Assembly (NCBI RefSeq): GCF_004684775.1
Contig: NZ_SRIC01000025.1
Coordinates: 1 to 51,872, forward strand
Reading direction: 5' to 3'
From: Streptomyces sp. MZ04
GTDB taxonomy: Bacteria > Actinomycetota > Actinomycetes > Streptomycetales > Streptomycetaceae
DNA: 51,872 bases
In this document: positions 35,946 through 44,447 of the stretch, piece after piece
How positions within the stretch are numbered: position 1 is the stretch's first letter
Layout of the letters: every line of letters begins with the position of its first letter
Notes under the pieces: generated by a model
Told to the model about the DNA's origin: nothing
Database searches by the model: none
Seen by the model: the letters and a program-made list of their open reading frames with translations, nothing else
Translations under genes and position numbers: made by a program

Positions 35946-36026
35946 GTTACCGGCGGTCACGTCTTATGAGACTGCCTGTCAGCAAGCCCGTCAATCCCTT
36001 GCGCACGACTTGTTGACCCGGCGTCA
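35946..36026. promoter_or_regulatory. Operator-like palindromes between the two diiron genes
   Basis: GTTACCGGCGGTCAC (35946-35960) is an imperfect 15-bp palindrome (12 of 15 positions). TGAC-CCGGC-GTCA (36014-36026) is a perfect four-plus-four inverted repeat just inside a TTGACC hexamer. Both have the GTCA/TGAC ends common in TetR-family sites. The TetR gene downstream is the obvious candidate regulator. Confidence 0.45.
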
Positions 36027-36105
36027 GCGGCCGTGTGAGCCTGCAAAGCGGGGACGAGTGCAAGGCGCCACGAGGTTTGTCCAAGGCCATCCCTAGGAGT
36101 CGTCA

Positions 36106-37212
36106 GTGTCCACGTACGAGCTGTACACGCATCCCCCAGGCGACACCGTCTGGCAGATACCGGCGAACGGCGCGGCCCGCTTCAGCTGGGAGTACGACGA
36201 AGGCCGCGAGCGTCTCCTCGCCCTCTACCAGAAGGGCAAGGACAAGCAGTGGGACGGCGCCAAGCGCATCGCCTGGGACCTGGAGGTCGACCCGCTCGAC
36301 CCGCTCGGCACCCCCGACGAGTCGATGTCGCTGTACGGCACCCGGCACTGGGACAAGATGACCGAGCGCGACCGGGGCGAGCTGCGCAAGCACTACGCCT
36401 CCTGGCAGTTCAGCCAGTTCCTGCACGGCGAACAGGGCGCGATGGTGTGCGCGGCCCGCATCGTGGAGTCCGTCCCCGACCTGGACGCGAAGTTCTACTC
36501 CGCGACCCAGACCATGGACGAGGCGCGGCACGCGGAGATCTACGGCCGCTTCCTGCACGAGAAGATCGGGATGCTCTATCCCATCAACGACAACCTCAAG
36601 GCGCTCCTCGGCGACACCCTGCGCGACTCCCGCTGGGACATGCCCTACCTCGGCATGCAGGTCCTCATCGAGGGCCTCGCGCTCGCCGCGTTCGGCATGA
36701 TCCGCGACACCACGGACAAGCCCCTGCCGAAGCAGATCCTGGCGTACGTGATGCAGGACGAGGCCCGGCACGTCGCCTTCGGGCGGATGGCCCTGCGCGA
36801 CTACTACAAGCAGCTCACCGACGCCGAACGCCGCGAGCGCGAGGACTTCGTCATCGAGGGCTGCTACTTGATGCGGGACCGGCTGCGCGGAGTCGAGGTC
36901 CTGGAGAACTTCGGCATCCCCAAGGCGGAGGCCGAGGAATGCAGCGAGAACTCCGAATTCCTCGCCCTCTTCCGGCAGTTGCTGTTCAGCCGCATCGTGC
37001 CCTGCGTCAAGGACATCGGCCTGTGGGGCAAGCGCCTGCAGGAGGCGTATGTCGACATGGGCGTCTTCGAGATGGGCAACGCCAACCTCGACCAGCTGAT
37101 GGCGCAGGACGAGGAGATCGCGGAGAAGCTCGACGCGGAACGCTTCGCGGCCGAGGAGGGCGAGCGGGTGGCGGAGGTGGCGGACGCGATCGCGTCCGGT
37201 GAGGCGGGCTAA
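36106..37212 (+). CDS. Ferritin-like diiron protein
   Basis: The protein has 368 residues. The four-helix core includes FLHGEQGAMVCAARIVESVPD, ATQTMDEARHAEIY, MQVLIEGLALAAFGMIRD and YVMQDEARHVAFGRMA. These give paired Glu and E-x-x-H (EARH twice) ligands of a ribonucleotide reductase R2/ferritin-like diiron site. No tyrosyl-radical signature was checked. The protein is well conserved in Streptomyces as an uncharacterised ferritin-like domain protein; an oxidase or oxygenase role is likely. The GTG start has TAGGAG seven bases upstream. It is divergent from the AurF-like gene. Its TAA stop shares bases with the stop of the convergent penicillin-binding protein gene. Confidence 0.85.
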   Translation: MSTYELYTHPPGDTVWQIPANGAARFSWEYDEGRERLLALYQKGKDKQWDGAKRIAWDLEVDPLDPLGTPDESMSLYGTRHWDKMTERDRGELRKHYASWQFSQFLHGEQGAMVCAARIVESVPDLDAKFYSATQTMDEARHAEIYGRFLHEKIGMLYPINDNLKALLGDTLRDSRWDMPYLGMQVLIEGLALAAFGMIRDTTDKPLPKQILAYVMQDEARHVAFGRMALRDYYKQLTDAERREREDFVIEGCYLMRDRLRGVEVLENFGIPKAEAEECSENSEFLALFRQLLFSRIVPCVKDIGLWGKRLQEAYVDMGVFEMGNANLDQLMAQDEEIAEKLDAERFAAEEGERVAEVADAIASGEAG

Positions 37213-38666
37213 CCCCCGAGGACCGCCTCCATCACGGCCTTCGCGATCGGCGCCGCGCTGCCGCCCCCGCTGATGTCCCCACGGTCCGCCGCCGCGTCCT
37301 CCACCACCACCGCGACCGCCACCGAGGGCTCCGCCCGGTCCTGCTTCTGGGCCCAGGAGATGAACCAGGCGTACGGCGTACCGGAGTTGTCGATCCCGTG
37401 CTGGGCCGTGCCCGTCTTGCCGCCGACCGTCGCGTCGGGGATCGCCGCGTTCGTGCCGGTGCCCTCCTCGACGACGTCGGTCATCAGCTCCCGCAGCTGC
37501 ATCGCCGTTGCGGGGTTCATCGCCCGGTGGAGGGTCTCGGTGCCGTGGGTGTCCACCACGTCGCCGTCGTCGGTGGTCGTCCGGTCCACCAGATAGGGGG
37601 ACTCGACCGAGCCGCCGTTGGCCACCGCCGCCGAGACCATCGCCATCTGCAGCGGCGTGGCCCGCGTGTCGTACTGGCCGATGGCGGAGAGCGCGAGCTG
37701 CGCCTGGTCCATGGACGTGTCGAAGTTGCTGGCGGCGACGGAGGAGGGGATCTTCAGGCCGGTGTCGTTGAAGCCGAAGTTCCGCGCCGTGCCCACCATG
37801 TCGGCCAGGCCCGTGTCCGCCCCCAGCTTGGCGAAGACGGTGTTGCAGGACCACGCGAAGGCGTACCGCAGGGTCGCGTTCGTGCAGCCCTCGACCTCGT
37901 TCGTCAGCTCCGTGGTGGTGCCGGGCAGCGTGTAGGGGCTGGGGGACTTGGTGGCGGCGTCCAGGTCCGTGACCGTGCCCGCGTCCAGGGCCGCCGCTGC
38001 CGTCACCACCTTGAACGTCGAACCGGGCGGATACGTCTGGCGGATCGCGCGGTTCAGCATCGGCTTGTCGGCGCTGCTGTTCAGCGCCGCCCAGGACTTC
38101 GCCACCGACGAGGTGGTGCCGGAGAGCCGCTCGGGATCGTACGAAGGAGTGCTGACCAGGGCGAGGATCTTCCCGGTGGACGGCTCGATCGCGGCGACCG
38201 CGCCCTTCTTCCCGCCGAGTCCGGCGTACGCGGCCTGCTGCGCGGCGGCCCTGATCGTCGTCTGCACCTTGCCGCCGGGGTTCTGGTCGCGGCTGATGTC
38301 GTTCCAGAAGGGGAGCGGGGCGAGCATCGGGTCGGTGCCGGAGAGGATGTCGTCCTCGGCGTTCTCCAGGAACGTCGTGCCGTAGACCTGCGAGGCGAAG
38401 CCGGTCACCGGCGCGTACAACGGGCCGTTCCTGTACGTCCGTTCATAGCGCAGCTGCTCCCCGGTGTCCTTGGAGCCGGTGACCGTGCGGCCGTCGACCA
38501 TGATGTCGCCGCGCGGCTGGCCGAACCGGGTGATGGCCTGGCGGCGGTTGGCGGGGTTCTCGTCCAGGGAGTCGGACTGCACGATCTGGACCCGCGTCGC
38601 GTTCACGAGCAGGGCGATGAGCAGCAGCGCGCAGAACGCGGCGGCATGGCGGATGTACCGGGTCAC
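37209..38666 (-). CDS. Class B penicillin-binding protein (PbpA-like transpeptidase)
   Basis: The protein has 485 residues. There is one N-terminal membrane anchor (FCALLLIALLVNATRV), then a short dimer-type domain with NRRQAITRFGQPRGDIMVDG. The transpeptidase domain carries the three penicillin-binding motifs: STFK (Ser216), SCN (273-275) and KTGT (417-420). It cross-links peptidoglycan outside the membrane. The size matches mycobacterial PbpA. The GTG start overlaps the stop of the SEDS gene by four bases and has AGGAG five bases upstream, so the two are translated as a pair, the usual polymerase/transpeptidase unit. Confidence 0.94.
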   Translation of the reverse strand: MTRYIRHAAAFCALLLIALLVNATRVQIVQSDSLDENPANRRQAITRFGQPRGDIMVDGRTVTGSKDTGEQLRYERTYRNGPLYAPVTGFASQVYGTTFLENAEDDILSGTDPMLAPLPFWNDISRDQNPGGKVQTTIRAAAQQAAYAGLGGKKGAVAAIEPSTGKILALVSTPSYDPERLSGTTSSVAKSWAALNSSADKPMLNRAIRQTYPPGSTFKVVTAAAALDAGTVTDLDAATKSPSPYTLPGTTTELTNEVEGCTNATLRYAFAWSCNTVFAKLGADTGLADMVGTARNFGFNDTGLKIPSSVAASNFDTSMDQAQLALSAIGQYDTRATPLQMAMVSAAVANGGSVESPYLVDRTTTDDGDVVDTHGTETLHRAMNPATAMQLRELMTDVVEEGTGTNAAIPDATVGGKTGTAQHGIDNSGTPYAWFISWAQKQDRAEPSVAVAVVVEDAAADRGDISGGGSAAPIAKAVMEAVLGG

Positions 38667-40027
38667 GAGGGCTCCTGGGGGAGGGGCTGGCTGCGTGCCG
38701 AGTCGCTGACCCGGATGAGCAGCGCCACGATGATCCAGTTGGTGACGACCGACGAGCCGCCCTGCGCGAGGAAGGGCATCGCCATGCCGGTGAGCGGGAT
38801 GAGGCCGGTCACGCCGCCCGCGATCACGAACACCTGGAGCGCGATGATCGAGGCGAGCCCCACCGCGAGCAGCCGCCCGAAGGCGTCCCGCAGGGCGAGC
38901 CCGGCCCGGAAGCCGCGCTCCACCAGAAGGGCGTAGAGCAGGAAGATCGCGGTGAGTCCCGTGAGGCCGAGCTCCTCGCCCGCCGTCGCCAGGATGAAGT
39001 CGGACTTCGCGGCGAAGCCGATGAGGATGGAGTGCCCGTCCCCGAGCCCGGTGCCGAGCATCCCGCCGGCCGCGAACGCGAAGAGGGACTGGGAGAGTTG
39101 GTTCGGCCCCTCGCCCGCGTCGATGGAGGCGAAGGGGTGCAGCCAGTCCTCGACGCGGCTGTGCACGTGGGGTTCGAGCGAGCCGACCGCGAACGCGCCG
39201 ACCCCCGCGAGCAGCAGGCCGACCGCGATCCAGCCGGTGCGCCCGGTCGCCACGTACAGCAGGATCACGAAGAGCCCGAAGAAGAGCAGCGAGGTCCCGA
39301 GGTCCCGTTCGAGGACAAGCACCCCGACGCTGAGCAGCCAGATCGCGACGATCGGCCCGAGCACCCGGCCGGTCGGCAGCTGGAGCCGCTTCAGCTTCCA
39401 GACGGTACGGCCGGTGTAGGCAAGGGCGTTGCGGTTGGCGGCCAGATAGCTGGCGAAGAAGATCGCGAGCAGGATCTTCGCGAACTCGCCGGGCTGGATG
39501 GAGAATCCGCCGATCCTGATCCAGATCCGGGCGCCGTTCACGGCCGGGAAGAAGATCGGCACGATCATCAGGATCAGCGCCGTGACGACGGAGATGTACG
39601 CGTACCGCTGGAGCACGCGGTGGTCGCGCAGGAAGACGACGACGCCGATGAAGAGCGCTACGCCGACCGTGGACCAGACGAGTTGGGTGAGCGCCGCCTC
39701 GTCGCCCGGCGTCTCCAGGTCGAGCCGGTAGATGAGCACCAGGCCAAGGCCGTTGAGCAGCACGGCGATCGGAAGCAGCAGCGGATCGGCGTACGGCGCG
39801 CGCAGGCGCACCGCGAGATGGGCGAGGAGCGCGAGCACCCCGAGCCCGGCGCCGTAACCGGCGGCGCCGGGCGGGACGGTGCCGTTCTTGGCGAGCCCGA
39901 CATCGCAGTAGCCGTAGACCGAAAGCAGGACGGCCACGACGATCAGGGCGAGTTCGGTGCCACGGCGCCGGGGGACGCGAACAGCGGGTACGGAGGGTGG
40001 TGCCGAGCCCACTGTTGTTCCGGTCAT
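38663..40027 (-). CDS. SEDS-family glycosyltransferase (FtsW/RodA/SpoVE)
   Basis: The protein has 454 residues and about 12 membrane segments. Motifs include NGARIWIRIGGFSIQPGEFAKI, LVLERDLGTSLLFFGLF (with the catalytic-site Asp of SEDS proteins), AGGMLGTGLGDG and SDFILATAGEELGL, and GMAMPFLAQGGSS near the end. SEDS proteins polymerise lipid II into glycan strands and work with a class B PBP, which is the next gene here. Whether the pair serves elongation, division or sporulation cannot be told. The start is ATG 40027; no strong ribosome site is visible. Confidence 0.94.
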   Translation of the reverse strand: MTGTTVGSAPPSVPAVRVPRRRGTELALIVVAVLLSVYGYCDVGLAKNGTVPPGAAGYGAGLGVLALLAHLAVRLRAPYADPLLLPIAVLLNGLGLVLIYRLDLETPGDEAALTQLVWSTVGVALFIGVVVFLRDHRVLQRYAYISVVTALILMIVPIFFPAVNGARIWIRIGGFSIQPGEFAKILLAIFFASYLAANRNALAYTGRTVWKLKRLQLPTGRVLGPIVAIWLLSVGVLVLERDLGTSLLFFGLFVILLYVATGRTGWIAVGLLLAGVGAFAVGSLEPHVHSRVEDWLHPFASIDAGEGPNQLSQSLFAFAAGGMLGTGLGDGHSILIGFAAKSDFILATAGEELGLTGLTAIFLLYALLVERGFRAGLALRDAFGRLLAVGLASIIALQVFVIAGGVTGLIPLTGMAMPFLAQGGSSVVTNWIIVALLIRVSDSARSQPLPQEPS

Positions 40028-40090
40028 GCCCGGAACGTAGCAAGCGATAGGCCCCAATGTCCGTTTATGTCATCGTGCCCTTGCGATACG

Positions 40091-40450
40091 TCAGCACCAG
40101 CGGGGGGATGGCCCGATGTCCTTGATGTAGCGGGCGGAGCCCCAGGCCCAGGTGCCGTCGGTGAGCAGATACCAGCGGTTGTTGTGGTGCCCCTTGTCGC
40201 CGGTCGTCTTGCAGAAGATGTGCACGATCGCGCCGTACGGCTCGCTGCGGATCACCTCACTCCCACGCATGGGGGCGGTGCGGAGCAGCAGCCCCGACTT
40301 GGCCGTGACCCGGCCCTTGTAGAGGTGCGGGTGGTTGTTGTTGGCGCCGTCGGCCGCGACGGCGGGGCCGGTGACGGTGAGTGCGGCGAGCGCGCCGCCG
40401 GCCGCGAGTATGCCGAGCCGGGTGAGGGTGGCGGTGGGCCGAAGGGACAT
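40091..40450 (-). CDS. Secreted SH3-like domain protein (119 aa)
   Basis: The protein has 119 residues. A signal peptide (GILAAGGALAALTVTGPAVA-A) covers about 1-32. The mature part is a bacterial SH3-like domain: GLLLRTAPMRGSEVIRSEPYG, IFCKTTGDKG, then WYLLTDGTWAWGSARYI. Two Cys residues (IFCK and the terminal C) may form a disulfide. Such domains bind wall or surface components. It lies 63 bp upstream of the SEDS gene on the same strand; the link may be functional. Confidence 0.85.
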   Translation of the reverse strand: MSLRPTATLTRLGILAAGGALAALTVTGPAVAADGANNNHPHLYKGRVTAKSGLLLRTAPMRGSEVIRSEPYGAIVHIFCKTTGDKGHHNNRWYLLTDGTWAWGSARYIKDIGPSPRWC

Positions 40451-40558
40451 GGGGCCTCCTCTAGCGATGGGGTGGGACCAGAGCGACGCATAGGCCGCAA
40501 TTCACACTAAAAGTGGCACGGTGCGCGCGCAAAAGGTCACGCGGCGTCAATCCGCCCG

Positions 40559-41860
40559 TCAGGCCGTCCCGTCGGCACCCTTGGCGCCGGTCGCGGCGGA
40601 CTCCTCGTACGGCAGTGTCAGCGTCGCCACCGCACCGCCGTCCGCCGCGTTCGCGAAGGTGAGGCTCGCGCCGAGGACCGCCGCCTGCCCCAGGGCGATC
40701 GTCAGACCGAGCCCGTGCCCCTTGCTCGTGCCCTCCGTGCGGAACCGCTGCGGCCCGTGTTCCACCAGGTAGTCGGGGTAACCGTCGCCGTGATCGCGCA
40801 CCGAGACGACCGGCCCGTCGACGGTCACGACGACGGGCTGCCGGCCGTACTTGCCGGCGTTGGACAGCAGGTTTCCGAGCACCCGCTCCAGGCGCCGACG
40901 GTCGGTCAGCACACAGACATCGCGTACGACGACGAGCTCGGCCCCGAGCCCGGAACCCCGCACGGCACGCTCGGCCAGTGGGGCGAGATGGTGGTCGTCC
41001 AGCTCGACCCGCTCGCTCTTCGCGTCGAGCCGGGAGATCTCCAGGAGGTCCTCGGTGAGGGTGCGAAGGGCGGCCACCCGGTCGCGCACCAGCTCGGTGG
41101 GCCGGCCGGGCGGCAGCAGCTCGGCCGCCGCGTGCAGACCGGTCAGCGGGGTGCGCAGCTCGTGCGCGACATCCGCGGTGAACCGCTGCTCGCTCTGCAG
41201 CTTGCCCTGCAGCGAGGACGCCATCGTGTCGAGGGCGCCGGCGACCGCCGCCACCTCGTCCTGATGCCGCTGCGGCTCCTGCGTCCGGGGATCGTGCACC
41301 CGGGCGTCCAGGTCGCCCGCGCTGATCCGGCGCGCCACCGTCGCGGTCTGGTGCAGGCGCCGCGTCACGCGCGTCACGGCGAACGCGCCGACCAGGAGCG
41401 TCGCCCCGATCGCGAGCACCGACGAGCCGAGGATCGCCCGGTCGAGCCCGTCGATGGTGCGGACGCCCTGGGCGTAGTCGACCTCGACGGCGATGGCACG
41501 GCCGCCGTTCGCGGGTCCCGCGGCCCACATGGTCGGCCGGGAGTCGAGCAGACCGACCATCGTCGCCCGCTCGCCGCCGACCGCGAGCTCACGCAGCCGC
41601 GCGGGCAGACCGGGCGGGTCGACGCCCGCGCCGGGTCCCATCCGGTCGCCCGCCTCGTACGCCTTGGTGACGTCCTCGAGCCGGGTGAGGGCGCGCTCGC
41701 GGGCCTGGCCCACGGTCTGGTTGGTCACCGAGACATGGACGAGCGCGCCGAGCAGCGCGGCGAGCGCGCAGCACATGACGGCGATGAAGAGCGCGGCCTT
41801 CCAGGTGAGGGTCGCCGTCCAGGCGGGAAGCCGCGGCCCGCGCGGCTGCGCGTGACTCAT
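40559..41860 (-). CDS. Orphan sensor histidine kinase
   Basis: The protein has 433 residues. The first membrane segment (KAALFIAVMCCALAALLGALV) and the second (about 148-170) enclose an extracytoplasmic sensor of about 105 residues. HAMP follows, then the H-box DVAHELRTP with His233, then the ATPase motifs NLLSNAGKYG, RDHGDGYPD and GHGLGLTIA. There is no response regulator in the neighbourhood. The ATG overlaps the stop of a lipoprotein gene by four bases, so the lipoprotein is probably an accessory that modulates the kinase, as CseA does for CseC; the resemblance is of arrangement only. Confidence 0.9.
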   Translation of the reverse strand: MSHAQPRGPRLPAWTATLTWKAALFIAVMCCALAALLGALVHVSVTNQTVGQARERALTRLEDVTKAYEAGDRMGPGAGVDPPGLPARLRELAVGGERATMVGLLDSRPTMWAAGPANGGRAIAVEVDYAQGVRTIDGLDRAILGSSVLAIGATLLVGAFAVTRVTRRLHQTATVARRISAGDLDARVHDPRTQEPQRHQDEVAAVAGALDTMASSLQGKLQSEQRFTADVAHELRTPLTGLHAAAELLPPGRPTELVRDRVAALRTLTEDLLEISRLDAKSERVELDDHHLAPLAERAVRGSGLGAELVVVRDVCVLTDRRRLERVLGNLLSNAGKYGRQPVVVTVDGPVVSVRDHGDGYPDYLVEHGPQRFRTEGTSKGHGLGLTIALGQAAVLGASLTFANAADGGAVATLTLPYEESAATGAKGADGTA

Positions 41861-42633
41861 GCGCTGTCGCTCGGGGACGGCGTGGGGGCGGGATTCTGCG
41901 TCGGCGCTTCCGTCGGCTTGCTCGTCGGCTTCTGCATCGGCTTCTTGGGGCGCTTCGTCGACGGGGCGTTTGCGGACCGCACGATCTCGTCGCTCGTCGG
42001 CAGCATCGTCTTCTGGTGGGAGTCCCAGGACCAGACGGTGCGGTATTCGTACCCCGGCTGGCTGGAGACGGCACGGATGATCACGTCATGGCCGGCCAGC
42101 TCGACACCGAGCACCGCGTCGCCCGTCTCCATGATCTGGGTCAACTGCCGCTTCTCCAGGGCGTAGGCGCGGATGTCCAGATTCTCGTCGTGCCCCTTGA
42201 CCAACCGGATGCCGACGATGAGGTCGTCCTTCCCGTCCCCGGTGAGATCGCGGTAGTAGGCCTTGAGCACGGGGCAGTCGTCGCTGCCGTGACCGCAGGT
42301 CCGGAGCTTGGCGAGGGTCTGCTTGTAGATGTCGTCGGAGCGGCTGTAGAGCCCCGGATTGGTGTCGAAGTCGGTCCGGGCGACGGTGACCGGATCGACC
42401 TTGCGCAGATCTCCGTCCGGTACGTCGACGCCCTTGACCGGCACGCTCTCTATGACGCCGTAGTCCTCGGCGGGCGCCGACGGGGGCGGCAGCTTCGGCC
42501 ACAGGTGGGTGGGGCCGTCGGCGGTGGGCGTCGGTCCCGCGCTGCGCAGGTCGCCGGGGTCGCCGCAGCCGCCGGCCAGCAGGACGGCGGACAGGGTGAG
42601 GGCGGCGACGAGCGCGAGACGGCTCCGGTTCAC
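41857..42633 (-). CDS. Lipoprotein coupled to the histidine kinase
   Basis: The protein has 258 residues. The lipobox is LAGGC (Cys at 23) after a typical signal (LALVAALTLSAVLLAGG). The mature part includes YYRDLTGDGKDDLIVGIRLV, an FG-GAP-like calcium-type repeat (D-x-T-G-D-G-x-D-D). A Lys/Pro/Thr-rich tail (KRPKKPMQKPTSKPTEAPTQ) could span the wall. It is outside the membrane, next to the kinase's sensor domain, and is translated together with the kinase. No family name is certain. Confidence 0.85.
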   Translation of the reverse strand: MNRSRLALVAALTLSAVLLAGGCGDPGDLRSAGPTPTADGPTHLWPKLPPPSAPAEDYGVIESVPVKGVDVPDGDLRKVDPVTVARTDFDTNPGLYSRSDDIYKQTLAKLRTCGHGSDDCPVLKAYYRDLTGDGKDDLIVGIRLVKGHDENLDIRAYALEKRQLTQIMETGDAVLGVELAGHDVIIRAVSSQPGYEYRTVWSWDSHQKTMLPTSDEIVRSANAPSTKRPKKPMQKPTSKPTEAPTQNPAPTPSPSDSA

Positions 42634-42660
42634 TGCACTCCTGACTCCTGCTTGCCTGAG

Positions 42661-42897
42661 CTACGGTGCGAGATCGGCGTAGAGGATGATGTTGTCGGTG
42701 CGGTGACCGTCCTTGATGGGCCCGCCACACGTCAACAGTCGCAGCCCGGGCCGGTCGGTCGCCCGGTACACCTTATGGGTGGGGAAGTTCTCTTTGTCCA
42801 CCTGCTGAATCCCCCGCACCTTGAATGTCGCGGTGCTGCCGTCGGCCCGCGGCGCCTCGATCGCGTCCTCCATTCTGACCTTGGCCACATCCTTCAT
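42661..42897 (-). pseudogene. Truncated class F sortase remnant
   Basis: The 78 residues match only the end of class F sortases: FKVRGIQQVDKENFPTHKVY, then LRLLTCGGPIKDGHRTDNIILYADL with the catalytic Cys in TCGG. The upstream half with the signal anchor and the catalytic His (usual GHVD segment) is missing, and no other frame upstream supplies it. It starts right at the stop of a non-homologous reading frame. It lies directly upstream of the lipoprotein gene on the same strand. It is probably a deletion remnant; a functional truncated protein is unlikely. Confidence 0.65.
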
Positions 42898-43077
42898 CAG
42901 CGCGGGCCCGCGCCTTCCTGCGGTGGCGTGGGGACTCCTCCGACGTTAAATGTCAGCCATTGCGGCGATTCCGCGGCTATGTAACGGCGGCCCATAGATA
43001 CGCGGAGATACGCGGGGTGCACCCCCACGTATTGCCCAAGGCGCGCCCGACTGCTCCCATGGTCAAGGGGTGATGGC

Positions 43078-43881
43078 ATGACAGGACTGCGCGTCATACC
43101 GGCCTGGCGCCACGGCCAGGAAAGGCTGTACGTCCGCCTCGCGGACGGCGCGAACGTGGCCTGGTACGACAGGGACTCGGCCCGCGTGAACCTGCTGAGC
43201 GAGGACCGCAGGGATGACGTCCTGCGGGTCCTCGCCCCGTTCCTGACCGGCGGCTATTCGGTCGGCCCGCCACCCGTGCCGACCCCGTCCGAACTGGCCC
43301 GCCTCGCGCTCCACCCGGACGACGACCTCGCCCCGAACCGTCCGGGCGAGGCCCTCCTGATCGCCCTGGACCGCGACCCGGCGCCCGCCCGCAGGCTGCG
43401 CGCCGACCCGCGACGCCGGGCGCTCGCAGCCGAGCAGGCCGTCGGCGAGGTGCTTGACGGCCTCGAGGGCGCGGGCTGGCACACCCTGCACTCGGTCCCG
43501 CTGCCCGGCGGCGCCCGCATCCACCATCTGGTGATCGGCCCCGGCGGTCTCTTCGGCATCCGTACGCTCGCGGCCCGCAAGCAGCGGGTGCGGATCGCCG
43601 ACCCGCTGGTCACGGTCGGCCGCGGGGACCCGCTGCCGGTCCTGCGGGAGCTGCGCGCCGACGTGGACCGGGCGTCCTTCGCGCTGACGGCCGAGATCCG
43701 CCCGGTGCTCGCCGTCTCCGGTGCGGCGGACCTCGCCCTGGCCGAGCCGCCGCGCGGGGTGCGGATCGTGCGCGACGAGGAGATCTCCTCGCTCGCGGGC
43801 ACCGGCGGCGTACTGAAACCGGCCGATGTGGCGGCGCTGCACGCGATGGCACGCGACCGCCACACCTGGCTGCGGGTCTAA
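43078..43881 (+). CDS. NERD-domain protein
   Basis: The protein has 267 residues. The NERD (nuclease-related) domain spans about 120-230: RRRALAAEQAVGEVLDGLEGAGWHTLHSVPLPGG, then IHHLVIGPGGLFGIRTLAA. The usual catalytic pattern is I-D-H-hydrophobic...GPGG-hydrophobic...K; here the Asp is replaced by His (IHH) and the Lys position is altered, so nuclease activity is doubtful. The N-terminal 100 residues are a separate domain of unknown role. The ATG has AAGGGG upstream. The neighbouring gene is convergent, with four bases between the stops. Confidence 0.8.
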   Translation: MTGLRVIPAWRHGQERLYVRLADGANVAWYDRDSARVNLLSEDRRDDVLRVLAPFLTGGYSVGPPPVPTPSELARLALHPDDDLAPNRPGEALLIALDRDPAPARRLRADPRRRALAAEQAVGEVLDGLEGAGWHTLHSVPLPGGARIHHLVIGPGGLFGIRTLAARKQRVRIADPLVTVGRGDPLPVLRELRADVDRASFALTAEIRPVLAVSGAADLALAEPPRGVRIVRDEEISSLAGTGGVLKPADVAALHAMARDRHTWLRV

Positions 43882-43885
43882 CGCC

Positions 43886-44314
43886 TCACAGGTTGTCCCC
43901 CCAACCGCCCTGGATCATGGTCTGGAACGCCCAGGCGCCGCCCCGCCTCACCAGGATGTCGGCGTACCGCAGCTGCTGCGTCTCGCCGTTCGCGGTCATG
44001 ACCGAGTCGGTGAAGACCACGGCCATGGCGGGGGAGAGGAAGACGGGCGTGCGCGTGGACTCGAAGGTGATGTCCTCGCTCCCGTCGCCCATCACCTGCG
44101 TCATGGTCGCCACGAACTGTTCCCGGTCCCACTGCGCGGAGCGCCCGTCGCCCGCGGAGTCGTCGCTGACCAGGTTGAGCGGGAAGACGGCCAGATCGGC
44201 CATGCGCTCCACATCGCGCTTGGCGCTGTGCGCGTCGTACTCGGCGAACCAGGCGGTCAGGCTCGCACGGTCCTCGTCGGTCGGGACGTATCCGGTCGCG
44301 GGAAGAAGGGTCAC
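43886..44314 (-). CDS. SnoaL-like / SgcJ-EcaC family protein
   Basis: The protein has 142 residues with the NTF2/SnoaL alpha+beta cone: LTAWFAEYDAHSAKRDVERMADLAVFPLNLV, FVATMTQVMGDG, FLSPAMAVVFTDSV, and a C-terminal strand LRYADILVRRGGAWAFQTMIQGGWGDNL. Members of this group are small hydrolyase or isomerase-like proteins of varied function. Start GTG 44314 has GAGGAG six bases upstream. The gene has a clear promoter flanked by two operator-like palindromes (44332-44395), so it is tightly regulated. The regulator is not adjacent. Confidence 0.82.
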   Translation of the reverse strand: MTLLPATGYVPTDEDRASLTAWFAEYDAHSAKRDVERMADLAVFPLNLVSDDSAGDGRSAQWDREQFVATMTQVMGDGSEDITFESTRTPVFLSPAMAVVFTDSVMTANGETQQLRYADILVRRGGAWAFQTMIQGGWGDNL

Positions 44315-44331
44315 GCGTTCTCCTCATCAAG

Positions 44332-44395
44332 TAATCAAGCTTGACTACGCACGAAGGAAGATATGCTCGACGCGCTCGCTAGTCAAACTTGATTA
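44332..44395. promoter_or_regulatory. Paired operator palindromes TAATCAAGCTTGACTA / TAGTCAAACTTGATTA
   Basis: The 16-bp arms at 44332-44347 and 44380-44395 are inverted relative to each other with one mismatch. Each is itself nearly palindromic (TCAAGCTTGA, TCAAACTTGA). They are 48 bp centre to centre. One overlaps the -35 box and the other follows the expected start site of the promoter at 44358-44386. This fits two dimers of a MarR or similar regulator blocking the promoter. Confidence 0.75.
44358..44386 (-). promoter_or_regulatory. Vegetative-type promoter of the SnoaL-like gene
   Basis: Minus strand: -35 TTGACT (44386-44381), a 17-base spacer, and -10 TATCTT (44363-44358). It is close to the principal-sigma consensus and 44 bases before the GTG start. 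Confidence 0.7.
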
Positions 44396-44447
44396 GCTGT
44401 GACGTGAGTCACTTTCGATGTCGGCTGGTGTCAGCCACCGGCGTCGG

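Noticed and set aside
40559..42633. Identity as cseC-cseA of the sigma-E envelope stress system
   Set aside because: The kinase-lipoprotein pairing is similar, but no cseB-type regulator or sigE is adjacent and the lipoprotein sequence is not recognisably CseA.
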